From the NCBI GenBank assembly GCA_039105265.1, contig JAPFFF010000028.1:1-64000 (forward strand): a stretch of DNA of 64,000 nt, read 5' to 3'. Position 1 is the first letter of the stretch. Every line of letters starts with the position of its first letter. A model generated the notes under the pieces. It had not been told where the DNA came from, did no database searches, and saw only the letters and a list, made by a program, of their open reading frames with translations. The position numbers were made by a program, and so were the translations under genes. Below are positions 1 through 11,328 of this stretch, one piece after another. This stretch comes from Tritrichomonas musculus (Eukaryota; Parabasalia; Tritrichomonadida; Tritrichomonadidae).

Positions 1-3000
1 ACTTTTATAAGATAATTGAAAACGATTTCGAAATTAATTAAAATCAATAAAAATTAAAGCTTAATCTCAGTTATTCTTATTCAAACGTTTCTCACAAATG
101 AACAGAGTTAAATAAAACACAAATCTCAAACACTTTTGTAAGATAATTATAAACGATTTCGAAATTAAGTAAAATCAATAAAAATTAAAGCTTAATCTCA
201 GTTATTCTTATTCAAACGTTTCTCACAAATGAACAGAGTTAAATAAAACACAAATCTCAAACACTTTTGTAAGATAATTGAAAACGATTTCGAAATTAAT
301 TAAAATCAATAAAAATTAAAGCTTAATCTCAGTTATTCTTATTCAAACGTTTCTCACAAATGAACAGAGTTAAATAAAACACAAATCTCAAACACTTTTG
401 TAAGATAATTAAAAACGATTTCGAAATTAAGTAAAATCAGTAAAAATTAAAGCTTAATCTCAGTTATTCTTATTCAAACGTTTCTCACAAGTGAACAGAG
501 TTAAATAAAACATAAATCTCAAACACTTTTGTAAGATAATTAAAAACGATTTCGAAATTAAGTAAAATCAATAAAGATTAAATCGCAATATCAATTATTC
601 TTATTCAAACGTTTCTCACAAGTGAACAGAGTTAAATAAAACATAAATCTCAAACACTTTTGTAAGATAATTATAAACGATTTCGAAATTAAGTAAAATC
701 AGTAAAAATTAAAGCTTAATCTCAGTTATTCTTATTCAAACGTTTCTCACAAATGAACAGAGTTAAATAAAACACAAATCTCAAACACTTTTGTAAGATA
801 ATTGAAAAAGATTTCGAAATTAATTAAAATCAGTAAAATTAAAGCTTAATCTCAGTTATTCTTATTCAAACGTTTCTCACAAATGAACAGAGTTAAATAA
901 AACACAAATCTCAAACACTTTTGTAAGATAATTATAAACGATTTCGAAATTAATTAAAATCAGTAAAAATTAAAGCTTAATCTCAGTTATTCTTATTCAA
1001 ACGTTTCTCACAAGTGAACAGAGTTAAATAAAACACAAATCTCAAACACTTTTGTAAGATAATTAAAAACTATTTCGAAATTAAGTAAAATCAATAAAGA
1101 TTAAAGCTTAATCTCAATTATTCTTATTCAAACGTTTCTCACAAATGAACAGAGTTAAATAAAACACAAATCTCAAACACTTTTGTAAGATAATTGAAAA
1201 AGATTTCGAAATTAAGTAAAATCAGTAAAAATTAAAGCTTAATCTCAGTTATTCTTATTCAAACGTTTCTCACAAGTGAACAGAGTTAAATAAAACACAA
1301 ATCTCAAACACTTTTGTAAGATAATTAAAAACTATTTCGAAATTAAGTAAAATCAATAAAGATTAAAGCTTAATCTCAATTATTCTTATTCAAACGTTTC
1401 TCACAAGTGAACAGAGTTAAATAAAACACAAATCTCAAACACTTTTGTAAGATAATTATAAACGATTTCGAAATTAAGTAAAATCAGTAAAAATTAAAGC
1501 TTAATCTCAGTTATTCTTAATCTAACATTTCTCACAAATGAACAGAGTTAAATAAAACACAAATCTCAAACACTTTTGTAAGATAATTGAAAACGATTTC
1601 GAAATTAAGTAAAATCAGTAAAGATTAAAGCTTAATCTCAGTTATTCTTAATCTAACATTTCTCACAAGTGAACAGAGTTAAATAAAACACAAATCTCAA
1701 ACACTTTTGTAAGATAATTATAAACGATTTCGAAATTAAGTAAAATCAGTAAAAATTAAAGCTTAATCTCAATTATTCTTATTCAAACGTTTCTCACAAG
1801 TGAACAGAGTTAAATAAAACATGAATCTCAAACACTTTTGTAAGATAATTATAAACGATTTCGAAATTAAGTAAAATCAGTAAAAATTAAAGCTTAATCT
1901 CAGTTATTCTTAATCTAACATTTCTCACAAGTGAACAGAGTTAAATAAAACACAAATCTCAAACACTTTTGTAAGATAATTATAAACGATTTCGAAATTA
2001 AGTAAAATCAATAAAAATTAAAGCTTAATCTCAATTATTCTTATTCTAACATTTCTCACAAGTGAACAGAGTTAAATAAAACACAAATCTCAAACACTTT
2101 TGTAAGATAATTAAAAACGATTTCGAAATTAAGTAAAATCAATAAAGATTAAATCGCAATATCAATTATTCTTATTCAAACGTTTCTCACAAGTGAACAG
2201 AGTTAAATAAAACACAAATCTCAAACACTTTTGTAAGATAATTATAAACGATTTCGAAATTAAGTAAAATCAGTAAAAATTAAAGCTTAATCTCAGTTAT
2301 TCTTAATCTAACATTTCTCACAAGTGAACAGAGTTAAATAAAACACAAATCTCAAACACTTTTGTAAGATAATTATAAACGATTTCGAAATTAAGTAAAA
2401 TCAATAAAAATTAAAGCTTAATCTCAATTATTCTTATTCTAACATTTCTCACAAGTGAACAGAGTTAAATAAAACACAAATCTCAAACACTTTTGTAAGA
2501 TAATTAAAAACGATTTCGAAATTAAGTAAAATCAGTAAAAATTAAAGCTTAATCTCAATTATTCTTATTCAAACGTTTCTCACAAGTGAACAGAGTTAAA
2601 TAAAACACAAATCTCAAACACTTTTGTAAGATAATTAAAAACGATTTCGAAATTAAGTAAAATCAATAAAAATTAAAGCTTAATCTCAATTATTCTTATT
2701 CTAACATTTCTCACAAGTGAACAGAGTTAAATAAAACACAAATCTCAAACACTTTTGTAAGATAATTAAAAACGATTTCGAAATTAAGTAAAATCAATAA
2801 AAATTAAAGCTTAATCTCAGTTATTCTTATTCAAACGTTTCTCACAAGTGAACAGAGTTAAATAAAACACAAATCTCAAACACTTTTGTAAGATAATTAT
2901 AAACGATTTCGAAATTAATTAAAATCAGTAAAAATTAAAGCTTAATCTCAATTATTCTTATTCAAACGTTTCTCACAAGTGAACAGAGTTAAATAAAACA

Positions 3001-6000
3001 CAAATCTCAAACACTTTTGTAAGATAATTATAAACGATTTCGAAATTAAGTAAAATCAGTAAAAATTAAAGCTTAATCTCAGTTATTCTTATTCAAACGT
3101 TTCTCACAAATGAACAGAGTTAAATAAAACATAAATCTCAAACACTTTTGTAAGATAATTAAAAACGATTTCGAAATTAAGTAAAATCAATAAAGATTAA
3201 ATCGCAATATCAATTATTCTTATTCAAACGTTTCTCACAAATGAACAGAGTTAAATAAAACACAAATCTCAAACACTTTTGTAAGATAATTGAAAACGAT
3301 TTCGAAATTAAGTAAAATCAGTAAAAATTAAAGCTTAATCTCAGTTATTCTTATTCTAACATTTCTCACAAATGAACAGAGTTAAATAAAACATAAATCT
3401 CAAACACTTTTGTAAGATAATTATAAACGATTTCGAAATTAAGTAAAATCAGTAAAAATTAAAGCTTAATCTCAGTTATTCTTATTCAAACGTTTCTCAC
3501 AAATGAACAGAGTTAAATAAAACACAAATCTCAAACACTTTTGTAAGATAATTGAAAAAGATTTCGAAATTAATTAAAATCAGTAAAATTAAAGCTTAAT
3601 CTCAGTTATTCTTATTCAAGCGTTTCTCACAAATGAACAGAGTTAAATAAAACACAAATCTCAAACACTTTTGTAAGATAATTATAAACGATTTCGAAAT
3701 TAATTAAAATCAGTAAAAATTAAAGCTTAATCTCAGTTATTCTTATTCAAACGTTTCTCACAAATGAACAGAGTTAAATAAAACACAAATCTCAAACACT
3801 TTTGTAAGATAATTGAAAACGATTTCGAAATTAAGTAAAATCAGTAAAAATTAAAGCTTAATCTCAGTTATTCTTATTCTAACATTTCTCACAAATGAAC
3901 AGAGTTAAATAAAACACAAATCTCAAACACTTTTATAAGATAATTATAAACGATTTCGAAATTAAGTAAAATCAATAAAAATTAAAGCGCAATATCAATT
4001 ATTCTTATTCAAACGTTTCTCACAAGTGAACAGAGTTAAATAAAACACAAATCTCAAACACTTTTGTAAGATAATTATAAACGATTTCGAAATTAAGTAA
4101 AATCAGTAAAAATTAAAGCTTAATCTCAGTTATTCTTATTCAAACGTTTCTCACAAATGAACAGAGTTAAATAAAACACAAATCTCAAACACTTTTGTAA
4201 GATAATTGAAAAAGATTTCGAAATTAATTAAAATCAGTAAAAATTAAAGCTTAATCTCAGTTATTCTTATTCAAACGTTTCTCACAAATGAACAGAGTTA
4301 AATAAAACACAAATCTCAAACACTTTTATAAGATAATTGAAAACGATTTCGAAATTAATTAAAATCAATAAAAATTAAAGCTTAATCTCAGTTATTCTTA
4401 TTCAAACGTTTCTCACAAATGAACAGAGTTAAATAAAACACAAATCTCAAACACTTTTGTAAGATAATTATAAACGATTTCGAAATTAAGTAAAATCAAT
4501 AAAAATTAAAGCTTAATCTCAGTTATTCTTATTCAAACGTTTCTCACAAATGAACAGAGTTAAATAAAACACAAATCTCAAACACTTTTGTAAGATAATT
4601 GAAAACGATTTCGAAATTAATTAAAATCAATAAAAATTAAAGCTTAATCTCAGTTATTCTTATTCAAACGTTTCTCACAAATGAACAGAGTTAAATAAAA
4701 CACAAATCTCAAACACTTTTGTAAGATAATTAAAAACGATTTCGAAATTAAGTAAAATCAGTAAAAATTAAAGCTTAATCTCAGTTATTCTTATTCAAAC
4801 GTTTCTCACAAGTGAACAGAGTTAAATAAAACATAAATCTCAAACACTTTTGTAAGATAATTAAAAACGATTTCGAAATTAAGTAAAATCAATAAAGATT
4901 AAATCGCAATATCAATTATTCTTATTCAAACGTTTCTCACAAGTGAACAGAGTTAAATAAAACATAAATCTCAAACACTTTTGTAAGATAATTATAAACG
5001 ATTTCGAAATTAAGTAAAATCAGTAAAAATTAAAGCTTAATCTCAGTTATTCTTATTCAAACGTTTCTCACAAATGAACAGAGTTAAATAAAACACAAAT
5101 CTCAAACACTTTTGTAAGATAATTGAAAAAGATTTCGAAATTAATTAAAATCAGTAAAATTAAAGCTTAATCTCAGTTATTCTTATTCAAACGTTTCTCA
5201 CAAATGAACAGAGTTAAATAAAACACAAATCTCAAACACTTTTGTAAGATAATTATAAACGATTTCGAAATTAATTAAAATCAGTAAAAATTAAAGCTTA
5301 ATCTCAGTTATTCTTATTCAAACGTTTCTCACAAGTGAACAGAGTTAAATAAAACACAAATCTCAAACACTTTTGTAAGATAATTAAAAACTATTTCGAA
5401 ATTAAGTAAAATCAATAAAGATTAAAGCTTAATCTCAATTATTCTTATTCAAACGTTTCTCACAAATGAACAGAGTTAAATAAAACACAAATCTCAAACA
5501 CTTTTGTAAGATAATTGAAAAAGATTTCGAAATTAAGTAAAATCAGTAAAAATTAAAGCTTAATCTCAGTTATTCTTATTCAAACGTTTCTCACAAGTGA
5601 ACAGAGTTAAATAAAACACAAATCTCAAACACTTTTGTAAGATAATTAAAAACTATTTCGAAATTAAGTAAAATCAATAAAGATTAAAGCTTAATCTCAA
5701 TTATTCTTATTCAAACGTTTCTCACAAGTGAACAGAGTTAAATAAAACACAAATCTCAAACACTTTTGTAAGATAATTATAAACGATTTCGAAATTAAGT
5801 AAAATCAGTAAAAATTAAAGCTTAATCTCAGTTATTCTTAATCTAACATTTCTCACAAATGAACAGAGTTAAATAAAACACAAATCTCAAACACTTTTGT
5901 AAGATAATTGAAAACGATTTCGAAATTAAGTAAAATCAGTAAAGATTAAAGCTTAATCTCAGTTATTCTTAATCTAACATTTCTCACAAGTGAACAGAGT

Positions 6001-7294
6001 TAAATAAAACACAAATCTCAAACACTTTTGTAAGATAATTATAAACGATTTCGAAATTAAGTAAAATCAGTAAAAATTAAAGCTTAATCTCAATTATTCT
6101 TATTCAAACGTTTCTCACAAGTGAACAGAGTTAAATAAAACATGAATCTCAAACACTTTTGTAAGATAATTATAAACGATTTCGAAATTAAGTAAAATCA
6201 GTAAAAATTAAAGCTTAATCTCAGTTATTCTTAATCTAACATTTCTCACAAGTGAACAGAGTTAAATAAAACACAAATCTCAAACACTTTTGTAAGATAA
6301 TTATAAACGATTTCGAAATTAAGTAAAATCAATAAAAATTAAAGCTTAATCTCAATTATTCTTATTCTAACATTTCTCACAAGTGAACAGAGTTAAATAA
6401 AACACAAATCTCAAACACTTTTGTAAGATAATTAAAAACGATTTCGAAATTAAGTAAAATCAGTAAAAATTAAAGCTTAATCTCAATTATTCTTATTCAA
6501 ACGTTTCTCACAAGTGAACAGAGTTAAATAAAACACAAATCTCAAACACTTTTGTAAGATAATTAAAAACGATTTCGAAATTAAGTAAAATCAATAAAAA
6601 TTAAAGCTTAATCTCAATTATTCTTATTCTAACATTTCTCACAAGTGAACAGAGTTAAATAAAACACAAATCTCAAACACTTTTGTAAGATAATTAAAAA
6701 CGATTTCGAAATTAATTAAAATCAATAAAAATTAAAGCTTAATCTCAGTTATTCTTATTCAAACGTTTCTCACAAGTGAACAGAGTTAAATAAAACACAA
6801 ATCTCAAACACTTTTGTAAGATAATTATAAACGATTTCGAAATTAATTAAAATCAGTAAAAATTAAAGCTTAATCTCAATTATTCTTATTCAAACGTTTC
6901 TCACAAGTGAACAGAGTTAAATAAAACACAAATCTCAAACACTTTTGTAAGATAATTATAAACGATTTCGAAATTAAGTAAAATCAGTAAAAATTAAAGC
7001 TTAATCTCAGTTATTCTTAATCTAACATTTCTCACAAATGAACAGAGTTAAATAAAACATAAATCTCAAACACTTTTGTAAGATAATTAAAAACGATTTC
7101 GAAATTAAGTAAAATCAATAAAGATTAAATCGCAATATCAATTATTCTTATTCAAACGTTTCTCACAAGTGAACAGAGTTAAATAAAACATAAATCTCAA
7201 ACACTTTTGTAAGATAATTATAAACGATTTCGAAATTAAGTAAAATAAGTAAAGATTAAGGCGCAATATCAATTATTCTTATTCAAATGTTTCA
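1..7294. repeat. 131-bp satellite array, segment 1
   Basis: A head-to-tail tandem repeat with a 131-bp period (monomers begin at 1, 132, 263, 394 and so on); some monomers are 130 bp because one A is missing. The segment holds about 55 copies. Each contains a TTTCGAAA core, an AAGCTTAATCTCA block and a TCTCACAA[A/G]TGAACAGAG block. Variation is confined to a few sites, including a rarer GCGCAATATCAAT variant and a TAATCTAACAT variant. No gene is visible. Similar arrays can be centromeric, subtelomeric or heterochromatic; nothing here decides which. Confidence 0.97.
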
Positions 7295-9455
7295 TATAAA
7301 TAAGAAATACAAAATTATCATTACTGTACTGAACAAATTTCAATTCAAAATTTAATAATTAACAAAACTTTTTACACTTTGAATTTGACCTAAATTTGAC
7401 CATAATAAGCAATCAGTTTTCCTTTATATTTTTATAAAAATATGGATCAAACTAGCAAAACAAATCGATTTCATCGGCATGTTCATTATCCTCAGCGAAT
7501 TGCTTTTGAAGACCACATTTACGTATTTGATTATTATCTAAAAAGCAGAAACCTTTATAAATATAAATGCCAATTTGGAATAAATAGGCATAAAAAAACA
7601 AGATGCAACGCATGCATTGGAATTCCTGCATCCCTCTCAGAAGAAGATCTAAATGAAATTCAAGTTACAATTTTGTGTTCAAATCATACATGTAATAATC
7701 AAATAAAAACAGTTTCAAAGATATATTCAGAAGCGCGAATAAAAGAAAAGGTTGAGAAACTGTTTTTATCAAAACCAAGACCTACAAGAATTCAATTAAT
7801 CAACCAACTGTATGAAGAAATACGAGCTGAAACCCCAGAAGGAGCTGAAAAACAATGCTTCAGTGAGTATTTAGTTCAAAGTTATTACTCAGAACTTGCT
7901 AAAAAATACAAATTAGACGATGGATATAATAGTATACTTCAAACTACCAGAGGAACAAGTTTCGAATTATTCAAATTAAAAGTACCAGATACGCAAACCC
8001 CAGATAAAGCGTTACAAATCATTTGCTACTGTTCAGATTTTCAGCAAACACTGATCTCTTCTGTGACACATGTCTTTATAGATGGTACTTTTAATATAAG
8101 ACCACCAGGATTTGAGCAAGTTCTTGTTATTATGGCAAGAGCTTTCCTTATGAATGTACCAATTGCGTATTTCTTGCTTCCGAGTAAAACACAAGAAATA
8201 TATGAAACAGCGTTTAAAATGTTTAAGCTTACCACTAAAACCACCTTCAGAGGAAGCACGAGCTATATTACTGATTTTGAACTTGCCGAACTTAATGCCG
8301 TTAAAAAATGTTTCCTACAACATGGAGATACAATCCAATTGTGTTATTTCCATTTTTGTCAGGCAATGACTCGTCATTTTCAGAAATACAAGAAATCGCA
8401 AATTGTTATTGATCTCTTCAAAATTTCAAAAATGCTTCCATTCATATCTGAAACAAGATTGCATGACGCACTTAAAGAACTATCTAAATACGATGAATCA
8501 AAAGTGTTCGCCAGTTACTTTAGGAAAAATTATATAAAACGATATAAGTTCAAAGATTGGAATGTTTCGAAGAAATCGAATGAAATAATCACCAATAATG
8601 TTGTGGAGTCCCACAACAACATATTGAGGAAAGCAATAGGCGAACGACCAAGCTTAGAAGATTTTCAAACTAAATTGGCAGAACTAGAAAATCACTATTA
8701 CGAAAGATACTGGATGCGAAAAAAAACGCAATTGGTAAACGAACGAATTAACGAAGATGATTTTAATAAAAACTTTGGAAAATTTATTGCTAAATTAAAA
8801 AAGTTGCATCCAGAAAAACAAAATAAGATAGTCTATGATTATTATTTCGAAGATAGTTCGGAAATTTCAGAAAATTCATTGGATTCAAGTAATTCCAAAG
8901 ATGGTGATTCAGATGATTCAAACGATTTGTTAAATATTTCGGGAGAAACTTCAGACAATTCATTGGATATTTCAGAAGAAAGTTCCGATGATATATTGCT
9001 TTCCAATGAAAGTTCAAATGGAATTTCGGAAGTTATCAAAGAAGATCAAGAAGAGGAAGATTCTAATCCAAATGAAAACCATACTGATATTGTACATGAT
9101 GATGATCTTGATGAGACAAAAAGATTTGAAACAAAATCTAAAGATGATGAAGAAGAAGATGATGATGAGCTGATTTCGATCAAAAAAGCAAAGTCAAGAC
9201 AGAAAGCAAATATTAGGTCATTACCAGATAAAGCTCAGAGAATACTTGCTCAGAACACAGTCTCTTTCAACAAAGCAGTCCCAAGATCTCGAGAAAGGTC
9301 TGACATTTTGAGGACAACATATGATTTGATTAAAGAAATAGAACCTAATATTGAAATGATGCAAATTCGATCGTGGTTTAATAACAATAAAACCAAATAT
9401 TCGTAAATCGCATAAAGAATATCATTTCGCGTTAATAACAATTAGAATATTCAAT
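7295..9455 (+). mobile_element. MULE-type transposon unit in satellite, copy 1
   Basis: A 2161-bp non-satellite unit interrupts the array and carries one transposase gene with about 147 bp of 5' and 50 bp of 3' flank. No convincing terminal inverted repeat is visible. The satellite resumes on the right about 40 bp earlier in its period than it stopped on the left, so a 40-bp satellite segment (7255-7294 and 9456-9495) is present on both sides. MULEs normally make target duplications of 8-10 bp, so this 40-bp overlap is unusual. Confidence 0.8.
7442..9406 (+). CDS. FLYWCH-MULE transposase, copy 1
   Basis: A 654-aa DDE transposase of the Mutator-like group that would bind and cut transposon ends in the nucleus. 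The N-terminus has a FLYWCH-like zinc-binding region (C43, C55, C58, C79, H82, C84). The MULE domain follows, with candidate catalytic residues D214 (in IDGTF), D278 (in ITDFE) and E389 (in NNVVESHN), and a CYFHFC motif near 301. Residues about 463-590 form an acidic, serine-rich linker. The last 70 residues are basic and end in a homeodomain-like recognition helix (MQIRSWFNNNK, W645). The frame is intact and starts at the first ATG after a T-rich leader. It is identical in protein sequence to the two copies downstream. Family assignment is firm; activity is inferred only from intactness. Confidence 0.9.
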   Translation: MDQTSKTNRFHRHVHYPQRIAFEDHIYVFDYYLKSRNLYKYKCQFGINRHKKTRCNACIGIPASLSEEDLNEIQVTILCSNHTCNNQIKTVSKIYSEARIKEKVEKLFLSKPRPTRIQLINQLYEEIRAETPEGAEKQCFSEYLVQSYYSELAKKYKLDDGYNSILQTTRGTSFELFKLKVPDTQTPDKALQIICYCSDFQQTLISSVTHVFIDGTFNIRPPGFEQVLVIMARAFLMNVPIAYFLLPSKTQEIYETAFKMFKLTTKTTFRGSTSYITDFELAELNAVKKCFLQHGDTIQLCYFHFCQAMTRHFQKYKKSQIVIDLFKISKMLPFISETRLHDALKELSKYDESKVFASYFRKNYIKRYKFKDWNVSKKSNEIITNNVVESHNNILRKAIGERPSLEDFQTKLAELENHYYERYWMRKKTQLVNERINEDDFNKNFGKFIAKLKKLHPEKQNKIVYDYYFEDSSEISENSLDSSNSKDGDSDDSNDLLNISGETSDNSLDISEESSDDILLSNESSNGISEVIKEDQEEEDSNPNENHTDIVHDDDLDETKRFETKSKDDEEEDDDELISIKKAKSRQKANIRSLPDKAQRILAQNTVSFNKAVPRSRERSDILRTTYDLIKEIEPNIEMMQIRSWFNNNKTKYS

Positions 9456-11328
9456 ATTAAAGCGCAATATCAATTATACTTATTCTAACATTTCTCACAA
9501 ATGAACAGAGTTAAATAAAACACAAATCTCAAACACTTTTGTAAGATAATTAAAAACGATTTCGAAATTAAGTAAAATCAGTAAAAATTAAAGCTTAATC
9601 TCAGTTATTCTTATTCAAACGTTTCTCACAAGTGAACAGAGTTAAATAAAACACAAATCTCAAACACTTTTGTAAGATAATTATAAACGATTTCGAAATT
9701 AATTAAAATCAGTAAAAATTAAAGCTTAATCTCAATTATTCTTATTCAAACGTTTCTCACAAGTGAACAGAGTTAAATAAAACACAAATCTCAAACACTT
9801 TTGTAAGATAATTATAAACGATTTCGAAATTAAGTAAAATCAGTAAAAATTAAAGCTTAATCTCAGTTATTCTTAATCTAACATTTCTCACAAATGAACA
9901 GAGTTAAATAAAACACAAATCTCAAACACTTTTGTAAGATAATTAAAAACGATTTCGAAATTAAGTAAAATCAGTAAAATTAAAGCTTAATCTCAGTTAT
10001 TCTTATTCAAACGTTTCTCACAAATGAACAGAGTTAAATAAAACACAAATCTCAAACACTTTTGTAAGATAATTATAAACGATTTCGAAATTAAGTAAAA
10101 TCAGTAAAAATTAAAGCTTAATCTCAGTTATTCTTATTCAAACGTTTCTCACAAGTGAACAGAGTTAAATAAAACACAAATCTCAAACACTTTTGTAAGA
10201 TAATTAAAAACGATTTCGAAATTAAGTAAAATCAATAAAAATTAAAGCTTAATCTCAGTTATTCTTATTCAAACGTTTCTCACAAATGAACAGAGTTAAA
10301 TAAAACACAAATCTCAAACACTTTTGTAAGATAATTATAAACGATTTCGAAATTAAGTAAAATCAGTAAAAATTAAAGCTTAATCTCAGTTATTCTTATT
10401 CAAACGTTTCTCACAAATGAACAGAGTTAAATAAAACACAAATCTCAAACACTTTTGTAAGATAATTAAAAACGATTTCGAAATTAAGTAAAATCAATAA
10501 AAATTAAAGCTTAATCTCAGTTATTCTTATTCAAACGTTTCTCACAAATGAACAGAGTTAAATAAAACACAAATCTCAAACACTTTTGTAAGATAATTAT
10601 AAACGATTTCGAAATTAAGTAAAATCAGTAAAAATTAAAGCTTAATCTCAGTTATTCTTATTCAAACGTTTCTCACAAATGAACAGAGTTAAATAAAACA
10701 CAAATCTCAAACACTTTTGTAAGATAATTAAAAACGATTTCGAAATTAAGTAAAATCAATAAAAATTAAAGCTTAATCTCAGTTATTCTTATTCAAACGT
10801 TTCTCACAAGTGAACAGAGTTAAATAAAACACAAATCTCAAACACTTTTGTAAGATAATTAAAAACGATTTCGAAATTAAGTAAAATCAGTAAAAATTAA
10901 AGCTTAATCTCAATTATTCTTATTCAAACGTTTCTCACAAGTGAACAGAGTTAAATAAAACACAAATCTCAAACACTTTTGTAAGATAATTATAAACGAT
11001 TTCGAAATTAAGTAAAATCAGTAAAAATTAAAGCTTAATCTCAGTTATTCTTAATCTAACATTTCTCACAAATGAACAGAGTTAAATAAAACATAAATCT
11101 CAAACACTTTTGTAAGATAATTAAAAACGATTTCGAAATTAAGTAAAATCAATAAAGATTAAATCGCAATATCAATTATTCTTATTCAAACGTTTCTCAC
11201 AAGTGAACAGAGTTAAATAAAACATAAATCTCAAACACTTTTGTAAGATAATTATAAACGATTTCGAAATTAAGTAAAATAAGTAAAGATTAAGGCGCAA
11301 TATCAATTATTCTTATTCAAATGTTTCA
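9456..11328. repeat. 131-bp satellite array, segment 2
   Basis: About 14 further monomers of the same satellite between transposon copies 1 and 2. The length, 1873 bp, equals 14 periods plus the 40-bp overlap that flanks each transposon, minus one base for a 130-bp monomer. The first monomers after the transposon carry the same ordered variants as those after copies 2 and 3. No gene is seen. Confidence 0.96.

Noticed and set aside
1-7294. CRISPR array
   Set aside because: The repeats are full-length 131-bp monomers without unique spacers, in eukaryotic DNA.
8041-8259. Open frames on either strand inside the transposase genes
   Set aside because: They are shadows of the strongly biased 654-aa coding frame, repeated in all three copies because the DNA is duplicated.
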